From Nocardia miyunensis NBRC 108239 (lineage in GTDB: Bacteria; Actinomycetota; Actinomycetes; Mycobacteriales; Mycobacteriaceae): a stretch of 64,000 bases of DNA. The notes under the pieces were generated by a model that saw nothing but the letters and a program-made list of their open reading frames with translations, did not search any database and was not told the DNA's origin. The stretch's first letter is position 1; each line of letters begins with the position of its first letter. The DNA is taken from positions 35,928 through 99,927 of the forward strand of contig NZ_BDBQ01000064.1 of assembly GCF_001613065.1 (NCBI RefSeq). Reading direction: 5' to 3'. Below are positions 8,954-17,500 of this stretch, in pieces. The position numbers and the translations under genes were made by a program.

Positions 8954-9498
8954 TGGGCATCACGCTCCGCGGCCGCGGCGGCGTAACCGGCGAAGTAAGT
9001 CTCGGGCCCCGTGCCGATGCCCAGCGCACCGGTGCCGAGCGGGGTCATCTTCCGGTACTTGATCCGCCATCCGTTCTCGGTCCGGACCAGGTCGTCGTTG
9101 TAGACGCCGACGTAGACGTAGTCGCACGGGCGGACCGCGCCCTGGTCGCGCGAGGCGCGCAGCCAGGTCCAGCACTGGGTGTAGGTCCGGGCCTTGGCCC
9201 GATCACCGTCCACCTCGATTTCGGTGTTGCTGATGAAATGCGCTGTGGCATCGAGGTTTTGCGACGACCGCGCGAACATCGACTCGATCGCGTCCCAGCC
9301 CTGGAAGGCCTGCCCGAACAGATTGTGATCGTCCGTGCCGTCCTCGGTGAAGATCTCCCGAATCCAGGCGGTGCCCTCGCGAGCGTCGCACAGATAGGTG
9401 TAGCGGGTCAGCAGCGCGAGGATCTCCTCCTTGTCCACCAGTCGCCGCACCGCGGCGGCATGATCGCTGTCCGGCGTCGTCGCTGGATCGACCGTCAT
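8950..9498 (-). CDS. SnoaL-like/NTF2-fold protein, possible dehydratase or isomerase (copy 1)
   Basis: 182 residues, one NTF2-fold domain. The N-terminal helix has RYTYLCD, giving a Tyr and an Asp five residues apart, and SATAHFISN-type spacing places a His in the centre of the sheet (ATAHFISN here). A Tyr-Asp-His set of this layout is catalytic in BaiE and in scytalone-dehydratase-like enzymes, so proton abstraction/dehydration chemistry is possible. It overlaps both neighbours by 4 bases and is a clear paralogue of the next gene upstream (shared FTEDxxDDHxL, FxGxDxIESMF and HFISN motifs). The family also contains polyketide cyclases and ring-hydroxylase beta-like proteins, so the function is not certain. 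Confidence 0.85.
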   Translation of the reverse strand: MTVDPATTPDSDHAAAVRRLVDKEEILALLTRYTYLCDAREGTAWIREIFTEDGTDDHNLFGQAFQGWDAIESMFARSSQNLDATAHFISNTEIEVDGDRAKARTYTQCWTWLRASRDQGAVRPCDYVYVGVYNDDLVRTENGWRIKYRKMTPLGTGALGIGTGPETYFAGYAAAAAERDAQ

Positions 9499-10019
9499 GT
9501 GAAGTCCTCCTGATCGCCGCCCTCATCAGTGGGCGGTGGGTTGTAATCGGTGGGCCGCGCTCCGAATCCGGTGGCGCCGGTGCCGAGTGGTTCGATGATT
9601 CGCTCGCTGATCAGCCAGCCCTCATCGGTGCGCTCCAACCGGTCGACATAGATACCGGTGAACACCCAGTCCGCGGGCCGTACCGCGCCACGGTCCGCCG
9701 AGGCCCAAACCCACGTCCAGCCCGACACGTACGTGCGGGCACGCGCCACATCCCCATCGATCTCGATGATCGAGTTGGAGATGAAATGGGCGCTGCTGTC
9801 GGTCGTCTCGTTGGAGCGGCGGAACATGCTCTCGATCTCGTCGCGTCCGCGAAAGGCCCGTCCGTAGAGTCCGTGGTCGTCGACGGCGTCCTCGGTGAAC
9901 GCCTCGCGCGCGATGGCCGCCGGTTGCCGGGCGTCGACCAGTCGGCAGTAACGGGCGAGCACCTCCTGTACGGCGCGGATGTCGTCGAGTCGCGAGAGCT
10001 GTTGCTCCAGTGTTTCCAT
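9495..10019 (-). CDS. SnoaL-like/NTF2-fold protein, possible dehydratase or isomerase (copy 2)
   Basis: 174 residues. Paralogue of the gene just downstream, with RYCRLVD and SAHFISN keeping the same Tyr/Asp/His set and FTEDAVDDHGLYG in the same place. GGGAG lies about 10 bases before the ATG, and the stop overlaps the next start (ATGA). Two adjacent copies may form a hetero-oligomer or act on two stereoisomers, as paired BaiE/BaiI-type proteins are thought to; this is inference. It begins 15 bases after the E1 beta stop. Confidence 0.85.
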   Translation of the reverse strand: METLEQQLSRLDDIRAVQEVLARYCRLVDARQPAAIAREAFTEDAVDDHGLYGRAFRGRDEIESMFRRSNETTDSSAHFISNSIIEIDGDVARARTYVSGWTWVWASADRGAVRPADWVFTGIYVDRLERTDEGWLISERIIEPLGTGATGFGARPTDYNPPPTDEGGDQEDFT

Positions 10020-10033
10020 GACGAACGCTCCCG

Positions 10034-11047
10034 CTATTTCCCGAACAGCTTCCGGGCCGACGCGGCGATGTCGGCGCCCATCGGGAGATAGCTCATATCG
10101 GGTGCGAACGGCATGGGCGCGTAGGGCGCGGCCACCCGCGCGATGGGCGCTGCCAGTTCCCCGAACAGCTCGTCGTAGATCTGGGTGGCGATCTCGGCGC
10201 CGGGACCGCAGAACTGGGTGGCGCCGTGTGTGATCACGACCCGCCGTGTCCGGGCGACCGAGGCCAGGACGGTCGGCATGTCCAGGGGAACGAGGCTGCG
10301 CAGGTCGATCACTTCGGCGTTGATGCCCTCGGCCTGGAGTTCCTCCGCCGCGGCCACCGCCTGGGGAACCTGCACACCGTAGGCGACGATCGTGACGTCG
10401 CTGCCCGGGCGGATGACCGACGCCTTCCCGAGTGGAACGAAGTGGTCACCGACCGGGACCTGCTGCTTGGGCGCGAACATCAAGGCCAGCGGCTGGACGA
10501 ACAGGCAGGGGTCGTCGTCGGCGATGCAGCTGGCGAGCAGCCCTTTGGCATCCGCCGGATTCGACGGCATGACCACCTTCATGCCCGGGGTGTGCATGAA
10601 CCAGGCTTCCAGCGACTGAGTGTGCTGCGCGCCGAAGCGACCGCCGGCGACGAAGGTGGTGATGGTGATCGGCACCGGCGTCTCGCCGCCGGACATGTAG
10701 CGCAATTTGGCGGCGTGATTCGCGATCTGGTCGGCGCAGACCGCGAGGAAATCGCAGAACATGATCTCGGCGATCGGCCGGTACCCCGCCAGCGAGGCGC
10801 CGATCGCCGCACCGATGATCGCCTGTTCCGCGATCGGTGTCGCGCGCACCCGATGCGGGCCGAATTCGGTCGACAGTCCCTTGGTGGTGCCGATGACGCC
10901 GCCGGGCGGATCCGCGACGTCTTCACCGAGTACCAGCACCCGGGGTTCGGCCGCGAGTGCCAGCGCCATGGCCGAACGCACGGCACGCTGGCAGTTCATC
11001 TCTTCGGTGGCGACGGCGATAGGGGTGACCAACTCGTTGACAGTCAT
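10034..11047 (-). CDS. TPP-dependent 2-oxoacid/acetoin dehydrogenase E1, beta subunit
   Basis: 337 residues from the ATG at 11047, which overlaps the alpha-subunit stop (ATGA); an upstream in-frame start is not needed. The LGEDVADPPGGVIGTTKGL and RVRATPIAEQAIIGAAIG regions are typical of E1 beta/transketolase pyrimidine-binding domains, and the C-terminal domain carries LRSLVPLDMPTVLASV. With E1 alpha it forms an alpha2beta2 enzyme that decarboxylates a 2-oxoacid (or cleaves acetoin) and passes the acyl unit to lipoyl-E2. The only E2-like gene in view is 9.6 kb away on the other strand and has a damaged active site; no E3 is present. Confidence 0.9.
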   Translation of the reverse strand: MTVNELVTPIAVATEEMNCQRAVRSAMALALAAEPRVLVLGEDVADPPGGVIGTTKGLSTEFGPHRVRATPIAEQAIIGAAIGASLAGYRPIAEIMFCDFLAVCADQIANHAAKLRYMSGGETPVPITITTFVAGGRFGAQHTQSLEAWFMHTPGMKVVMPSNPADAKGLLASCIADDDPCLFVQPLALMFAPKQQVPVGDHFVPLGKASVIRPGSDVTIVAYGVQVPQAVAAAEELQAEGINAEVIDLRSLVPLDMPTVLASVARTRRVVITHGATQFCGPGAEIATQIYDELFGELAAPIARVAAPYAPMPFAPDMSYLPMGADIAASARKLFGK

Positions 11048-12066
11048 GCGTTGGCCTTCCATTTCGTGCTGGTAGGGATGGCGGCGCGATCGGCGAACAC
11101 ATCGGTGAACAGTTCGTCGTCGGTCTGCGGGGGTGAATCGACGGCGGCCTGCATGGCGTCCTCGACCAGTGCGTGCACCCGCGCGTCGATCCGATCGAGT
11201 TCCTCGGCGCTCGCGCGCCCCGATTCGAGCAGCTTTCGGCGGAACTCCGGCGTCGGGTCGCGCTGCATCGCCGCGTCGAAGTCGTCCTTGGGCATGTATC
11301 CGCGATCCGACGCCGCGGAGTGCGGGCCGAGCCGGTAGGTGATCGCCTCGACGAACGCCGGACCCGCGCCGGAGCGGGCATGGTCCGCGGCCTCGCGCAA
11401 CGCCCGCCAGGTCGAGAGCACATCGAAACCGTCCACCGCGATGCTGTGCATGCCGTAGGCGCGGGCGCGCTCGGCCAGGTCGGGGTTGCCGGCGTAGTCG
11501 GACAGCGCGGTGTGCTCACCCCACTGGTTGTTCTGGCACACGAACACGATCGGCAGCTTCCACAGCGCGGCCAGGTTCATCGCCTCGTGGAATGCGCCGA
11601 TGGACGTGGCACCATCGCCGAAAGTGGTGGCGGCGATCTGCCCCTCGTCGTCCAACTGGGCGGCCAGTGCGAGGCCGACCGCGATCGGCACTCCTCCCCC
11701 GACGATGCCGCTGGTGGCCATCAGCCCGGCGCGCACATCCACCAGATGCATCGGACCACCCTTGCCCTTACTGGTGCCCAGTTTGCGCCCGTAGGACTCC
11801 GCGACCACGCGCTTCAGCGGCACGCCTTTGGCCACGGCATCGCCGAGGTTCCGGTAGGTCGACACCAGGTAGTCGGTCGGCTCGAGCACATCGCCCAGTG
11901 CCGCGCACACGCCTTCCAGACCGCGCACCGGATAGACGGCGGCATTCAACCGACCGGCTCGCACGGCGCCCACGGTCGCCGCCTCACCGAAGGTGATCGT
12001 CGCCATTGTCTCGTAGATATGGCACAGATCCGCCGGCATCGGACCGTCACCGATGTCCTCGTTCAT
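11044..12066 (-). CDS. TPP-dependent 2-oxoacid/acetoin dehydrogenase E1, alpha subunit
   Basis: 340 residues. The thiamine diphosphate/Mg motif is complete: GDGATSIGAFHE followed about 28 residues later by CQNNQWGEH. The YRNLGDAV and GKGGPMHL segments are normal for E1 alpha, with the small subunit size seen in acetoin-type enzymes. The ATG at 12066 is preferred because GGGAGG lies 4 bases upstream; an earlier ATG at 12093 lacks a ribosome-binding site. It is followed by the beta subunit with a 4-base overlap, then by the SnoaL/OYE genes, so the complex is part of the same catabolic unit. The 2-oxoacid used is not deducible. Confidence 0.9.
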   Translation of the reverse strand: MNEDIGDGPMPADLCHIYETMATITFGEAATVGAVRAGRLNAAVYPVRGLEGVCAALGDVLEPTDYLVSTYRNLGDAVAKGVPLKRVVAESYGRKLGTSKGKGGPMHLVDVRAGLMATSGIVGGGVPIAVGLALAAQLDDEGQIAATTFGDGATSIGAFHEAMNLAALWKLPIVFVCQNNQWGEHTALSDYAGNPDLAERARAYGMHSIAVDGFDVLSTWRALREAADHARSGAGPAFVEAITYRLGPHSAASDRGYMPKDDFDAAMQRDPTPEFRRKLLESGRASAEELDRIDARVHALVEDAMQAAVDSPPQTDDELFTDVFADRAAIPTSTKWKANA

Positions 12067-12171
12067 GTCGCCTCCCAATCCTGATGTGCTCATAGGGCTT
12101 CGACGGCTCCGTTCCGGACCGTCCAGGTGTCGCTGTTGTGATCGCTCAGCCGCGACAATGCGCAGGCCGAA

Positions 12172-12603
12172 TCACATCTTTCTCCCGCAGTTGTGCCGCG
12201 CCAGTACCAGCGGCGTGCGCTTACTCATCCCGAATCCCTGGGGAGCGCTCTGCCCTTGGGCGACCCGTAGTCGGTCGGACTCGCTGGTCAGCGCACCGTG
12301 CTCGACGGCGAGGAGATAGTGGGGCAGCCCGCTGGTGACACCGTGGATCCGGGCCAGCGCCAGGATCAGCAGCACTCGCCACGGCGGGTTGACCCCGACC
12401 TCCAGTGCCGGACCGACGGCCGCTTCGAGGAGTTCGGCGCGGCCGCGGTAGGCGAACGCGAGGTTGTCGGCGGCGTTCACCATCACATCCGCCCACAGGC
12501 GGTGGCTCGCTTCATCTTCGAGAAGCGAGCCGGATGGTTCCGGAATGAGCTCGGCGACCTCACGAGCAAGTTGCACAGCGGCATGAATGTCTGCATCGAC
12601 CAT
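12172..12603 (-). CDS. Small protein of unknown function heading the catabolic gene run
   Basis: 143 residues from ATG 12603 (GGGGGAG ends 4 bases upstream); ATG 12615 is an alternative. Mostly helical, with the sequence centred on MVNAADNLAFAYRGRAELL and a Lys/Arg-rich tail; no signal peptide or known motif. I do not recognise the family. It lies 105 bases before E1 alpha on the same strand and is divergent from the large HTH protein, so it is probably the first gene of the operon and shares the regulator-controlled promoter region. It could be an accessory or sensor protein; no function is claimed. Confidence 0.65.
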   Translation of the reverse strand: MVDADIHAAVQLAREVAELIPEPSGSLLEDEASHRLWADVMVNAADNLAFAYRGRAELLEAAVGPALEVGVNPPWRVLLILALARIHGVTSGLPHYLLAVEHGALTSESDRLRVAQGQSAPQGFGMSKRTPLVLARHNCGRKM

Positions 12604-12668
12604 TGACTCCCCCATTGGAGTTCCGAACGTGTTGTGCGATGTGGATCACGGTAGACGCGACATCCAAA

Positions 12669-12867
12669 CTCGTCAAGTGACACAACTTACGAGTTCCTAC
12701 GGATTAGCTGAAGAGGCGGCGGCGGTTGCCGCGAGATCGGTTCCCTGGCGGTCTTTGCGCAGACGGCAGTACGTACTACGACTCACTTCAAGGGCAGTGG
12801 ACGCTATACACGTGAGTTACAATCAACATGCACACATGAACTAATGTCAGGTGACACACTTGACGAG
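12669..12867. promoter_or_regulatory. Divergent promoter region with paired GTGACACA operators
   Basis: GTGACACAACTTACGAG (12677-12693) and GTGACACACTTGACGAG (12851-12867) match at 14 of 17 positions. CTCGTCAAGTG (12669-12679) is also repeated in inverted form as CACTTGACGAG (12857-12867), and TGTCAGGTGACA (12845-12856) is a short dyad. The second copy ends at the Shine-Dalgarno of the HTH gene, so binding there should repress that gene; the first faces the catabolic operon. This is a plausible autoregulated divergent control region. Confidence 0.55.
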
Positions 12868-12875
12868 AGGCTGTG

Positions 12876-14531
12876 ATGACCGGAAACTCCGAACCGTCCA
12901 TCGTGCTGTCCCTCGAGCAGCTGGCGCTGGCTCTGGGAGAGGCCAGCGCGGTTCCGCGAGGAGACCTGATCCGCGCCCTGGAACGGACAGCCGAGCGGTT
13001 GCGCATGGGCACGACCCGCCAGGAACAGCCTACGGACCTCGTCTCGCAGGCCGAGGCGGCTCGGTCGGTCGGCGTCACCCGGCAGTCGGTCAACCAATGG
13101 GTGCGGAAGGGAATCATCAGCTCCTACCGCACTACCGACGGTAACGGGCGCCGGGCGCCGTTGGTGTCACTTGCCGAAATCTCCATTGCCGCGAACCGGT
13201 GGCGAGCCGAACCCGTCGCCAGCGGTTTCCGCCCACAGCTGTCCAGCTTTCTCGAACTGCTCGCCGAGTCCCCGGATCTCGCGCCGACCACCGAGACGAT
13301 ATCGGCCGCGATCGACGAGGGTCCCGGCCCGCAGCATGAAGAGGACGCGGCTCATGTCCTGCGCGAGTTCCTGATCGCCGCGTCCGGCACCGAAGGACGT
13401 CAGCAGGAGTTCACCCAAACCGGCGTACAGATGCTGGGCGGGTTGCGTCCCGCGGTCACCATCGATGCCGATCACGGCTTCGGCCGCCTACTGGACGATA
13501 TGGAACTGCTCATTCGCTCCAGCGACGGGAGCACAGGTTTCGACACCGCGTCGGCCGCCGTGCTCGGGCTGCTCGGCGCGGCGACGGTGGGAGCCCGGAC
13601 CGAAGGCGAGGAATCCCGGTACGGCGATCACATCGCCCGCTGCGCGGAGGAGGTCTGGGGCGAGGACTGGGTGCGGCGACTGTTCGACGCGGCCTTTCAT
13701 GCCGACGAACTCAACCCTCCCGCGGTCACCCGGTACACCGCGCCGCTGGTGTATCTGGGATGTAACCGGTTCATGCGCCAGGCACAGGCCGACGGCGTGA
13801 GCATCACCTATGCCGCATCGCCCGGGGCCATACTGCCCCAGAGCTATCACGGTGGGCCGGTGCTGTCCGAACTGCTCGCGGGACACCGTCACGCGGTGCC
13901 GCCGTGGCAGTTCGAGAAGGGCTCCGAGGCAGTCCGCACCGCGTTGCACCGCTCGACGAAGAGCCCGTTCCGGATCTTCAATTTCGAGTACGGATTGTTC
14001 GATGACTCGATCCACGGCGTCCGCCGGTACTGCTTCTCGATGGCCCGAGCACAGCAGGAATTGCGCAGCTTCGCCGAGCAACTCCCCCGCACGGAGCGAA
14101 CCGCCTACTTCGAGTTGGCCGTCGAGACATTGGCGCGGGTCCTCGAGAAGCCGTATGTCGAAGTGGCGGCGGTCGAGCCGCCGAACCGCTTCGACTGGTG
14201 GAAGGACCATCTCATCCGCTGCTCACCGCGCGAAACCTTGATCGGGCTGCGCGGTGAGCGTGCCCGCAAGATCGCCCATGGGCTGCTGGTTCGCGCCACG
14301 TTTCTGCCGCAGGTGCTCGATTCGGGCGACGGGGACCTCGAACTGCGCGAACGACTGCGCGTCTACGTCAAGAACCTCAATTTCGATCTCACCGATGAAC
14401 GCTATCGCGACGATCTGGCACGCGGCACCACCCGGCTGATCAAATCGGCTCTCGAAGATCTCAGCCGAGACGCCGCTTTGGCTCGGGCCGAGACGGAGGT
14501 CATCGCGATGACGGCCAGAACCTCGCCCTGA
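12876..14531 (+). CDS. Large HTH protein, probable regulator of the divergent catabolic operon
   Basis: 551 residues; ATG 12876 has GAGAGG 5 bases upstream (a GTG at 12873 is too close). Residues about 55-85 form a helix-turn-helix resembling MerR/excisionase heads (SQAEAARSVGVTRQSVNQW, then RKGI). The remaining 450 residues match no family I recognise: they are helical, rich in Arg/Glu pairs, with an FNFEYGLFDDS segment and a conserved-looking FDWWKDHLIRCS patch near residue 430. There is no signal peptide or membrane span. The size is unusual for a one-component regulator; the large part could bind an inducer, a CoA ester or act as an enzyme. Regulation of the operon is inferred from divergence and shared repeats. 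Confidence 0.75.
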   Translation: MTGNSEPSIVLSLEQLALALGEASAVPRGDLIRALERTAERLRMGTTRQEQPTDLVSQAEAARSVGVTRQSVNQWVRKGIISSYRTTDGNGRRAPLVSLAEISIAANRWRAEPVASGFRPQLSSFLELLAESPDLAPTTETISAAIDEGPGPQHEEDAAHVLREFLIAASGTEGRQQEFTQTGVQMLGGLRPAVTIDADHGFGRLLDDMELLIRSSDGSTGFDTASAAVLGLLGAATVGARTEGEESRYGDHIARCAEEVWGEDWVRRLFDAAFHADELNPPAVTRYTAPLVYLGCNRFMRQAQADGVSITYAASPGAILPQSYHGGPVLSELLAGHRHAVPPWQFEKGSEAVRTALHRSTKSPFRIFNFEYGLFDDSIHGVRRYCFSMARAQQELRSFAEQLPRTERTAYFELAVETLARVLEKPYVEVAAVEPPNRFDWWKDHLIRCSPRETLIGLRGERARKIAHGLLVRATFLPQVLDSGDGDLELRERLRVYVKNLNFDLTDERYRDDLARGTTRLIKSALEDLSRDAALARAETEVIAMTARTSP

Positions 14532-14592
14532 CCTTCGCCCACCCGCGCCGGACCGGCGTGGAGTCGTGCAGTACGGACCGATTCTGTTGGTG

Positions 14593-16569
14593 TCACAGCG
14601 ATTTCGCCGCGAAATCGACGAACGGTCGCAGAGCCGCCGGATTCTGCAGGGCTCCGAGGCTGACCGCGCTGTCCGGCGCGACGCCCGCCAGGATTCGTTT
14701 GACCGGCACCTCGCACTTCTTACCGTTGAGGGTGCGCGGAATATCGGGCACGACCACGAACCGGTCCGGGACGTGCCGGGGCGACAACTCGCTGCGCAGC
14801 AGCCCGCGTAGTTCCGGTTCGACGGATTCCAGCGAAATGCCGGGAGCGAGCACCAGAAAGCAGATCAGCTCGCCGGAGGAGTCGGCGTCCAATGCGGTGG
14901 TATCGATGACCAGAGCGCTTTCGACCTGCGGCAACGCCTCGACGACGGCATAGAAATCGGCCGTGCCCATGCGCACGCCACCACGGTTGAGCGTGGAATC
15001 CGAACGCCCGTAGATGACGAACGATCCTCGCTCGGTGGCCAGGATCCAGTCGCCGTGCCGCCAGAAACCCGGATATTCGGCGTAGTAGGCCTCTCGCATG
15101 CGCGAGCCGTCGGGATCGTTCCAGAAGTACACCGGCATCGACGGCATCGGTCGCGCGATGACCAGTTCTCCCACCTCGCCGACCAGGTCGTAGCCGAGAT
15201 CGTCCCACGAACGCACATCCGCGCCCAGCGCCGCCACCGACAACTCCCCCTCCCACACCGGCACCGTGGGCGCGGAGCAGAGAAAAGCGGTGCACACATC
15301 GGTTCCGCCGGACACCGAGCAGATCTGGATCCGGTCGCCCACCGCATCCGCGATCCAGCGGAAGCCCTCGGGTGACAAAGGCGCGCCGGTGGATCCGAGC
15401 GCACGCATGCCGGACAGATCGTACGAGGTTCCCGGTCGCAATCCGGCCTTCAGGCACGACTGGATGAACGGCGCGGAGACGCCGAAAACGTTCACCTCGT
15501 GCCGGGATGCCAACGCCCACAACGCGTCCAGGTCCGGATAGCCCGGATTGCCGTCGAACAGGACTACGGTCGCACCGACGAGCAGGCCGCCGACGAGGAA
15601 ATTCCACATCATCCAGCCGGTGGTGGTGAACCAGAAGAACCGATCGCCGGGCCCCAGGTCGTTCTGCAGTCCGAGCGCCTTCAAGTGCTCGAGCACTATC
15701 CCGCCGTGCGAGTGCACGATGCCTTTGGGCAGTCCCGTGGTCCCGGACGAGTACAGCACCCACAGCGGATGATCGAACGGCACGGGCTCGAAGCTCAACG
15801 GCCCGGTCTCGGCGATGAATTCGCTCCACGACTGCGTGTGCTCGAGCGTCGCCCGCGGGTCGAGGTAGGGAACCAGGACCGTGGCGTGCAGGCTCGGCAG
15901 CTGATTCCGGAGCGAGGTGACGGTCTCCCGGATGTCGAAACGCTTGCCGCCGTACACATACCCGTCCACCGCCAGCAGCACCGTCGGTTCGATCTGCACG
16001 AACCGGTCGTGCACGGCCCGTGCGCCGAAGTCGGGCGAGCACGACGACCACACCGCTCCCAGTGACGCGGCGGCAAGGAACGTGACCAGTGTTTCGACCG
16101 AGTTCGGCGCCAGGGCAGCGACTCGATCGCCTTTCCCGACTCCGGCCCGGATCAAGCCCAGACGCGCCCGTGCGACCAGATCTCGCAGTTCGGCATGGCT
16201 CACCGTCCAGGCCATCCCGTCCTCGCGGACGAATTCCACGGCGACGTCCTGCGCCTGCCGCGGCACTCGGGGCCTCAGCGCGTGTTCGGCATAATTGAGC
16301 GTCGATCCCGGAAACCACTCGGCGCCCGGCATCGCGGTCGAACCGAGCACCGAACTCGGCTGCTGATGGAAGATCACCCTGAAGTACTCCGCGATCGCGG
16401 ACCAGAACCCATCGAGATCCCGCACCGACCAGTCGTGCAAGCCCTGGTAATCGTGTTCGGCGAACTCGATGCCCCGATGGTCGCGCAGCCATCGGGTGAA
16501 CGTTGCGATCGCACTGTCGCGCGTCCGGTCCGGATCGGGTCGCCACATCGGCTCGGCTGATCGGTCCAT
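14593..16569 (-). CDS. Acetoacetate-CoA ligase (acetoacetyl-CoA synthetase)
   Basis: 658 residues, the normal length. ANL-superfamily motifs are present: LYSSGTTGLPKGIVHSHGG (A3 loop, about residue 275), SVSGGTDVCTAF (A5), GDWI (A7) and the C-terminal lysine in LNGKKCEVPVKR. The N-terminal ACAS-like segment (EFAEHDYQGLHDWSVRDLDG) and the GAVWSSCSPDFG segment are characteristic of acetoacetyl-CoA synthetases. It converts acetoacetate, ATP and CoA to acetoacetyl-CoA, which a thiolase can split. It lies 117 bases behind the SDR/dehydratase genes and converges with the HTH gene. Some relatives activate other short 3-keto or branched acids, so the substrate is probable rather than certain. Confidence 0.9.
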   Translation of the reverse strand: MDRSAEPMWRPDPDRTRDSAIATFTRWLRDHRGIEFAEHDYQGLHDWSVRDLDGFWSAIAEYFRVIFHQQPSSVLGSTAMPGAEWFPGSTLNYAEHALRPRVPRQAQDVAVEFVREDGMAWTVSHAELRDLVARARLGLIRAGVGKGDRVAALAPNSVETLVTFLAAASLGAVWSSCSPDFGARAVHDRFVQIEPTVLLAVDGYVYGGKRFDIRETVTSLRNQLPSLHATVLVPYLDPRATLEHTQSWSEFIAETGPLSFEPVPFDHPLWVLYSSGTTGLPKGIVHSHGGIVLEHLKALGLQNDLGPGDRFFWFTTTGWMMWNFLVGGLLVGATVVLFDGNPGYPDLDALWALASRHEVNVFGVSAPFIQSCLKAGLRPGTSYDLSGMRALGSTGAPLSPEGFRWIADAVGDRIQICSVSGGTDVCTAFLCSAPTVPVWEGELSVAALGADVRSWDDLGYDLVGEVGELVIARPMPSMPVYFWNDPDGSRMREAYYAEYPGFWRHGDWILATERGSFVIYGRSDSTLNRGGVRMGTADFYAVVEALPQVESALVIDTTALDADSSGELICFLVLAPGISLESVEPELRGLLRSELSPRHVPDRFVVVPDIPRTLNGKKCEVPVKRILAGVAPDSAVSLGALQNPAALRPFVDFAAKSL

Positions 16570-16686
16570 CGATGTGTGTCCTTCCGGTTCACCCGCGCCG
16601 TATCGGAGCGGGATTCGAGCTGAACTCGAGAGCTTCTGCTTGTGCTGGAACGCTTTTCACGTTCGATGCGGGTGGGCGGAGGCCCG

Positions 16687-17499
16687 TCACCGCCGGTTGA
16701 TATATCCCGCGTCCACGGGCAGGGTCACCCCGGTGACGTAACGTGCGGCATCGGAGACCAGCCAGGCGATCGCGTTGGAGACGTCGATCGGCTCGATCAT
16801 GTCCACCGGCAGCGCGTTGCCGCCTCCGGACTGCGTACCGATGGACTCCAAGTACTCCTGCATCGCCGGGTTGACCACCATGGCGGTGCCGACCCCCGCC
16901 GGATGCACCGTGTTGACCCGAATACTGTGCGGTGCAAGCAAGTTCGCGTAGGCGCGCATCAACCCGACCACGCCGTGCTTGGAGGCCGCGTAGGCCAGTG
17001 CGCCGGGTTTGTCGGTCCCCACACCGGCCAGGCCCATCGTCGAACTCGTGATGACGATCGAGCCGCCGCCGCCCTGCGCGATCATCGCGGGAGCCACGGC
17101 CTGAAGGGTGTTCTGCACCCCGGTCAGGTTGACGTCGATGACATCGCGCCAGGCATCGGGGTGATCGCTGACCGACATGGGCGCTATCCCGGCATTGGCC
17201 AGTACGATGTCCAGCCGTCCGAGATGGTCGATTCCAGCGGTGAGCGCCTTACCGAGCCCATCCGCGTCGCGGACGTCCGCGACGGCCGTCCAGACTCGCC
17301 TGCCCAGGGCTTCGACCGCCTCGGCTGTCGACCGCAGGTCGTCCCGCGTCGCCATCGCGTAGGGTACCGATTCCAGCTGAGCGCAGATATCGATGCCGAG
17401 GACGTCCGCGCCTTCGGCGGCCAGGCGAAGAGCGTGACTACGCCCCTGACCGCGAGCGACGCCGGTGATGAACGCGACTTTCCCGTCCAGCGAACCCAT
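16687..17499 (-). CDS. Mycofactocin-coupled SDR family oxidoreductase
   Basis: 270 residues; GGAGGAG lies just before the ATG at 17499. The cofactor motif is GVARGQGRSHALRLAAEGADVLGIDIC, a signature of the actinobacterial SDR subgroup tied to the redox cofactor mycofactocin, with the usual extra segment after strand 2. The catalytic Ser (SSTMGL) and YAASK are intact. Such enzymes hold a tightly bound nicotinamide and oxidise alcohols to ketones, passing electrons to mycofactocin rather than to free NAD. No mft genes lie in this window. It starts 1 base after the upstream dehydratase stop (TGAAATG), so the two are coupled. Confidence 0.88.
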   Translation of the reverse strand: MGSLDGKVAFITGVARGQGRSHALRLAAEGADVLGIDICAQLESVPYAMATRDDLRSTAEAVEALGRRVWTAVADVRDADGLGKALTAGIDHLGRLDIVLANAGIAPMSVSDHPDAWRDVIDVNLTGVQNTLQAVAPAMIAQGGGGSIVITSSTMGLAGVGTDKPGALAYAASKHGVVGLMRAYANLLAPHSIRVNTVHPAGVGTAMVVNPAMQEYLESIGTQSGGGNALPVDMIEPIDVSNAIAWLVSDAARYVTGVTLPVDAGYINRR

Positions 17500-17500
17500 T

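Noticed and set aside
7025..8986. 653-codon plus-strand frame opposite the first OYE gene
   Set aside because: Same antisense pattern; the OYE gene has complete flavin and Fe-S motifs.
14532..14592. CGCCGGACCGGCG dyad between the convergent HTH and AACS genes as a terminator
   Set aside because: The arms leave a one-base loop, so it cannot fold as a hairpin of that form; the spacing is too short to support more.
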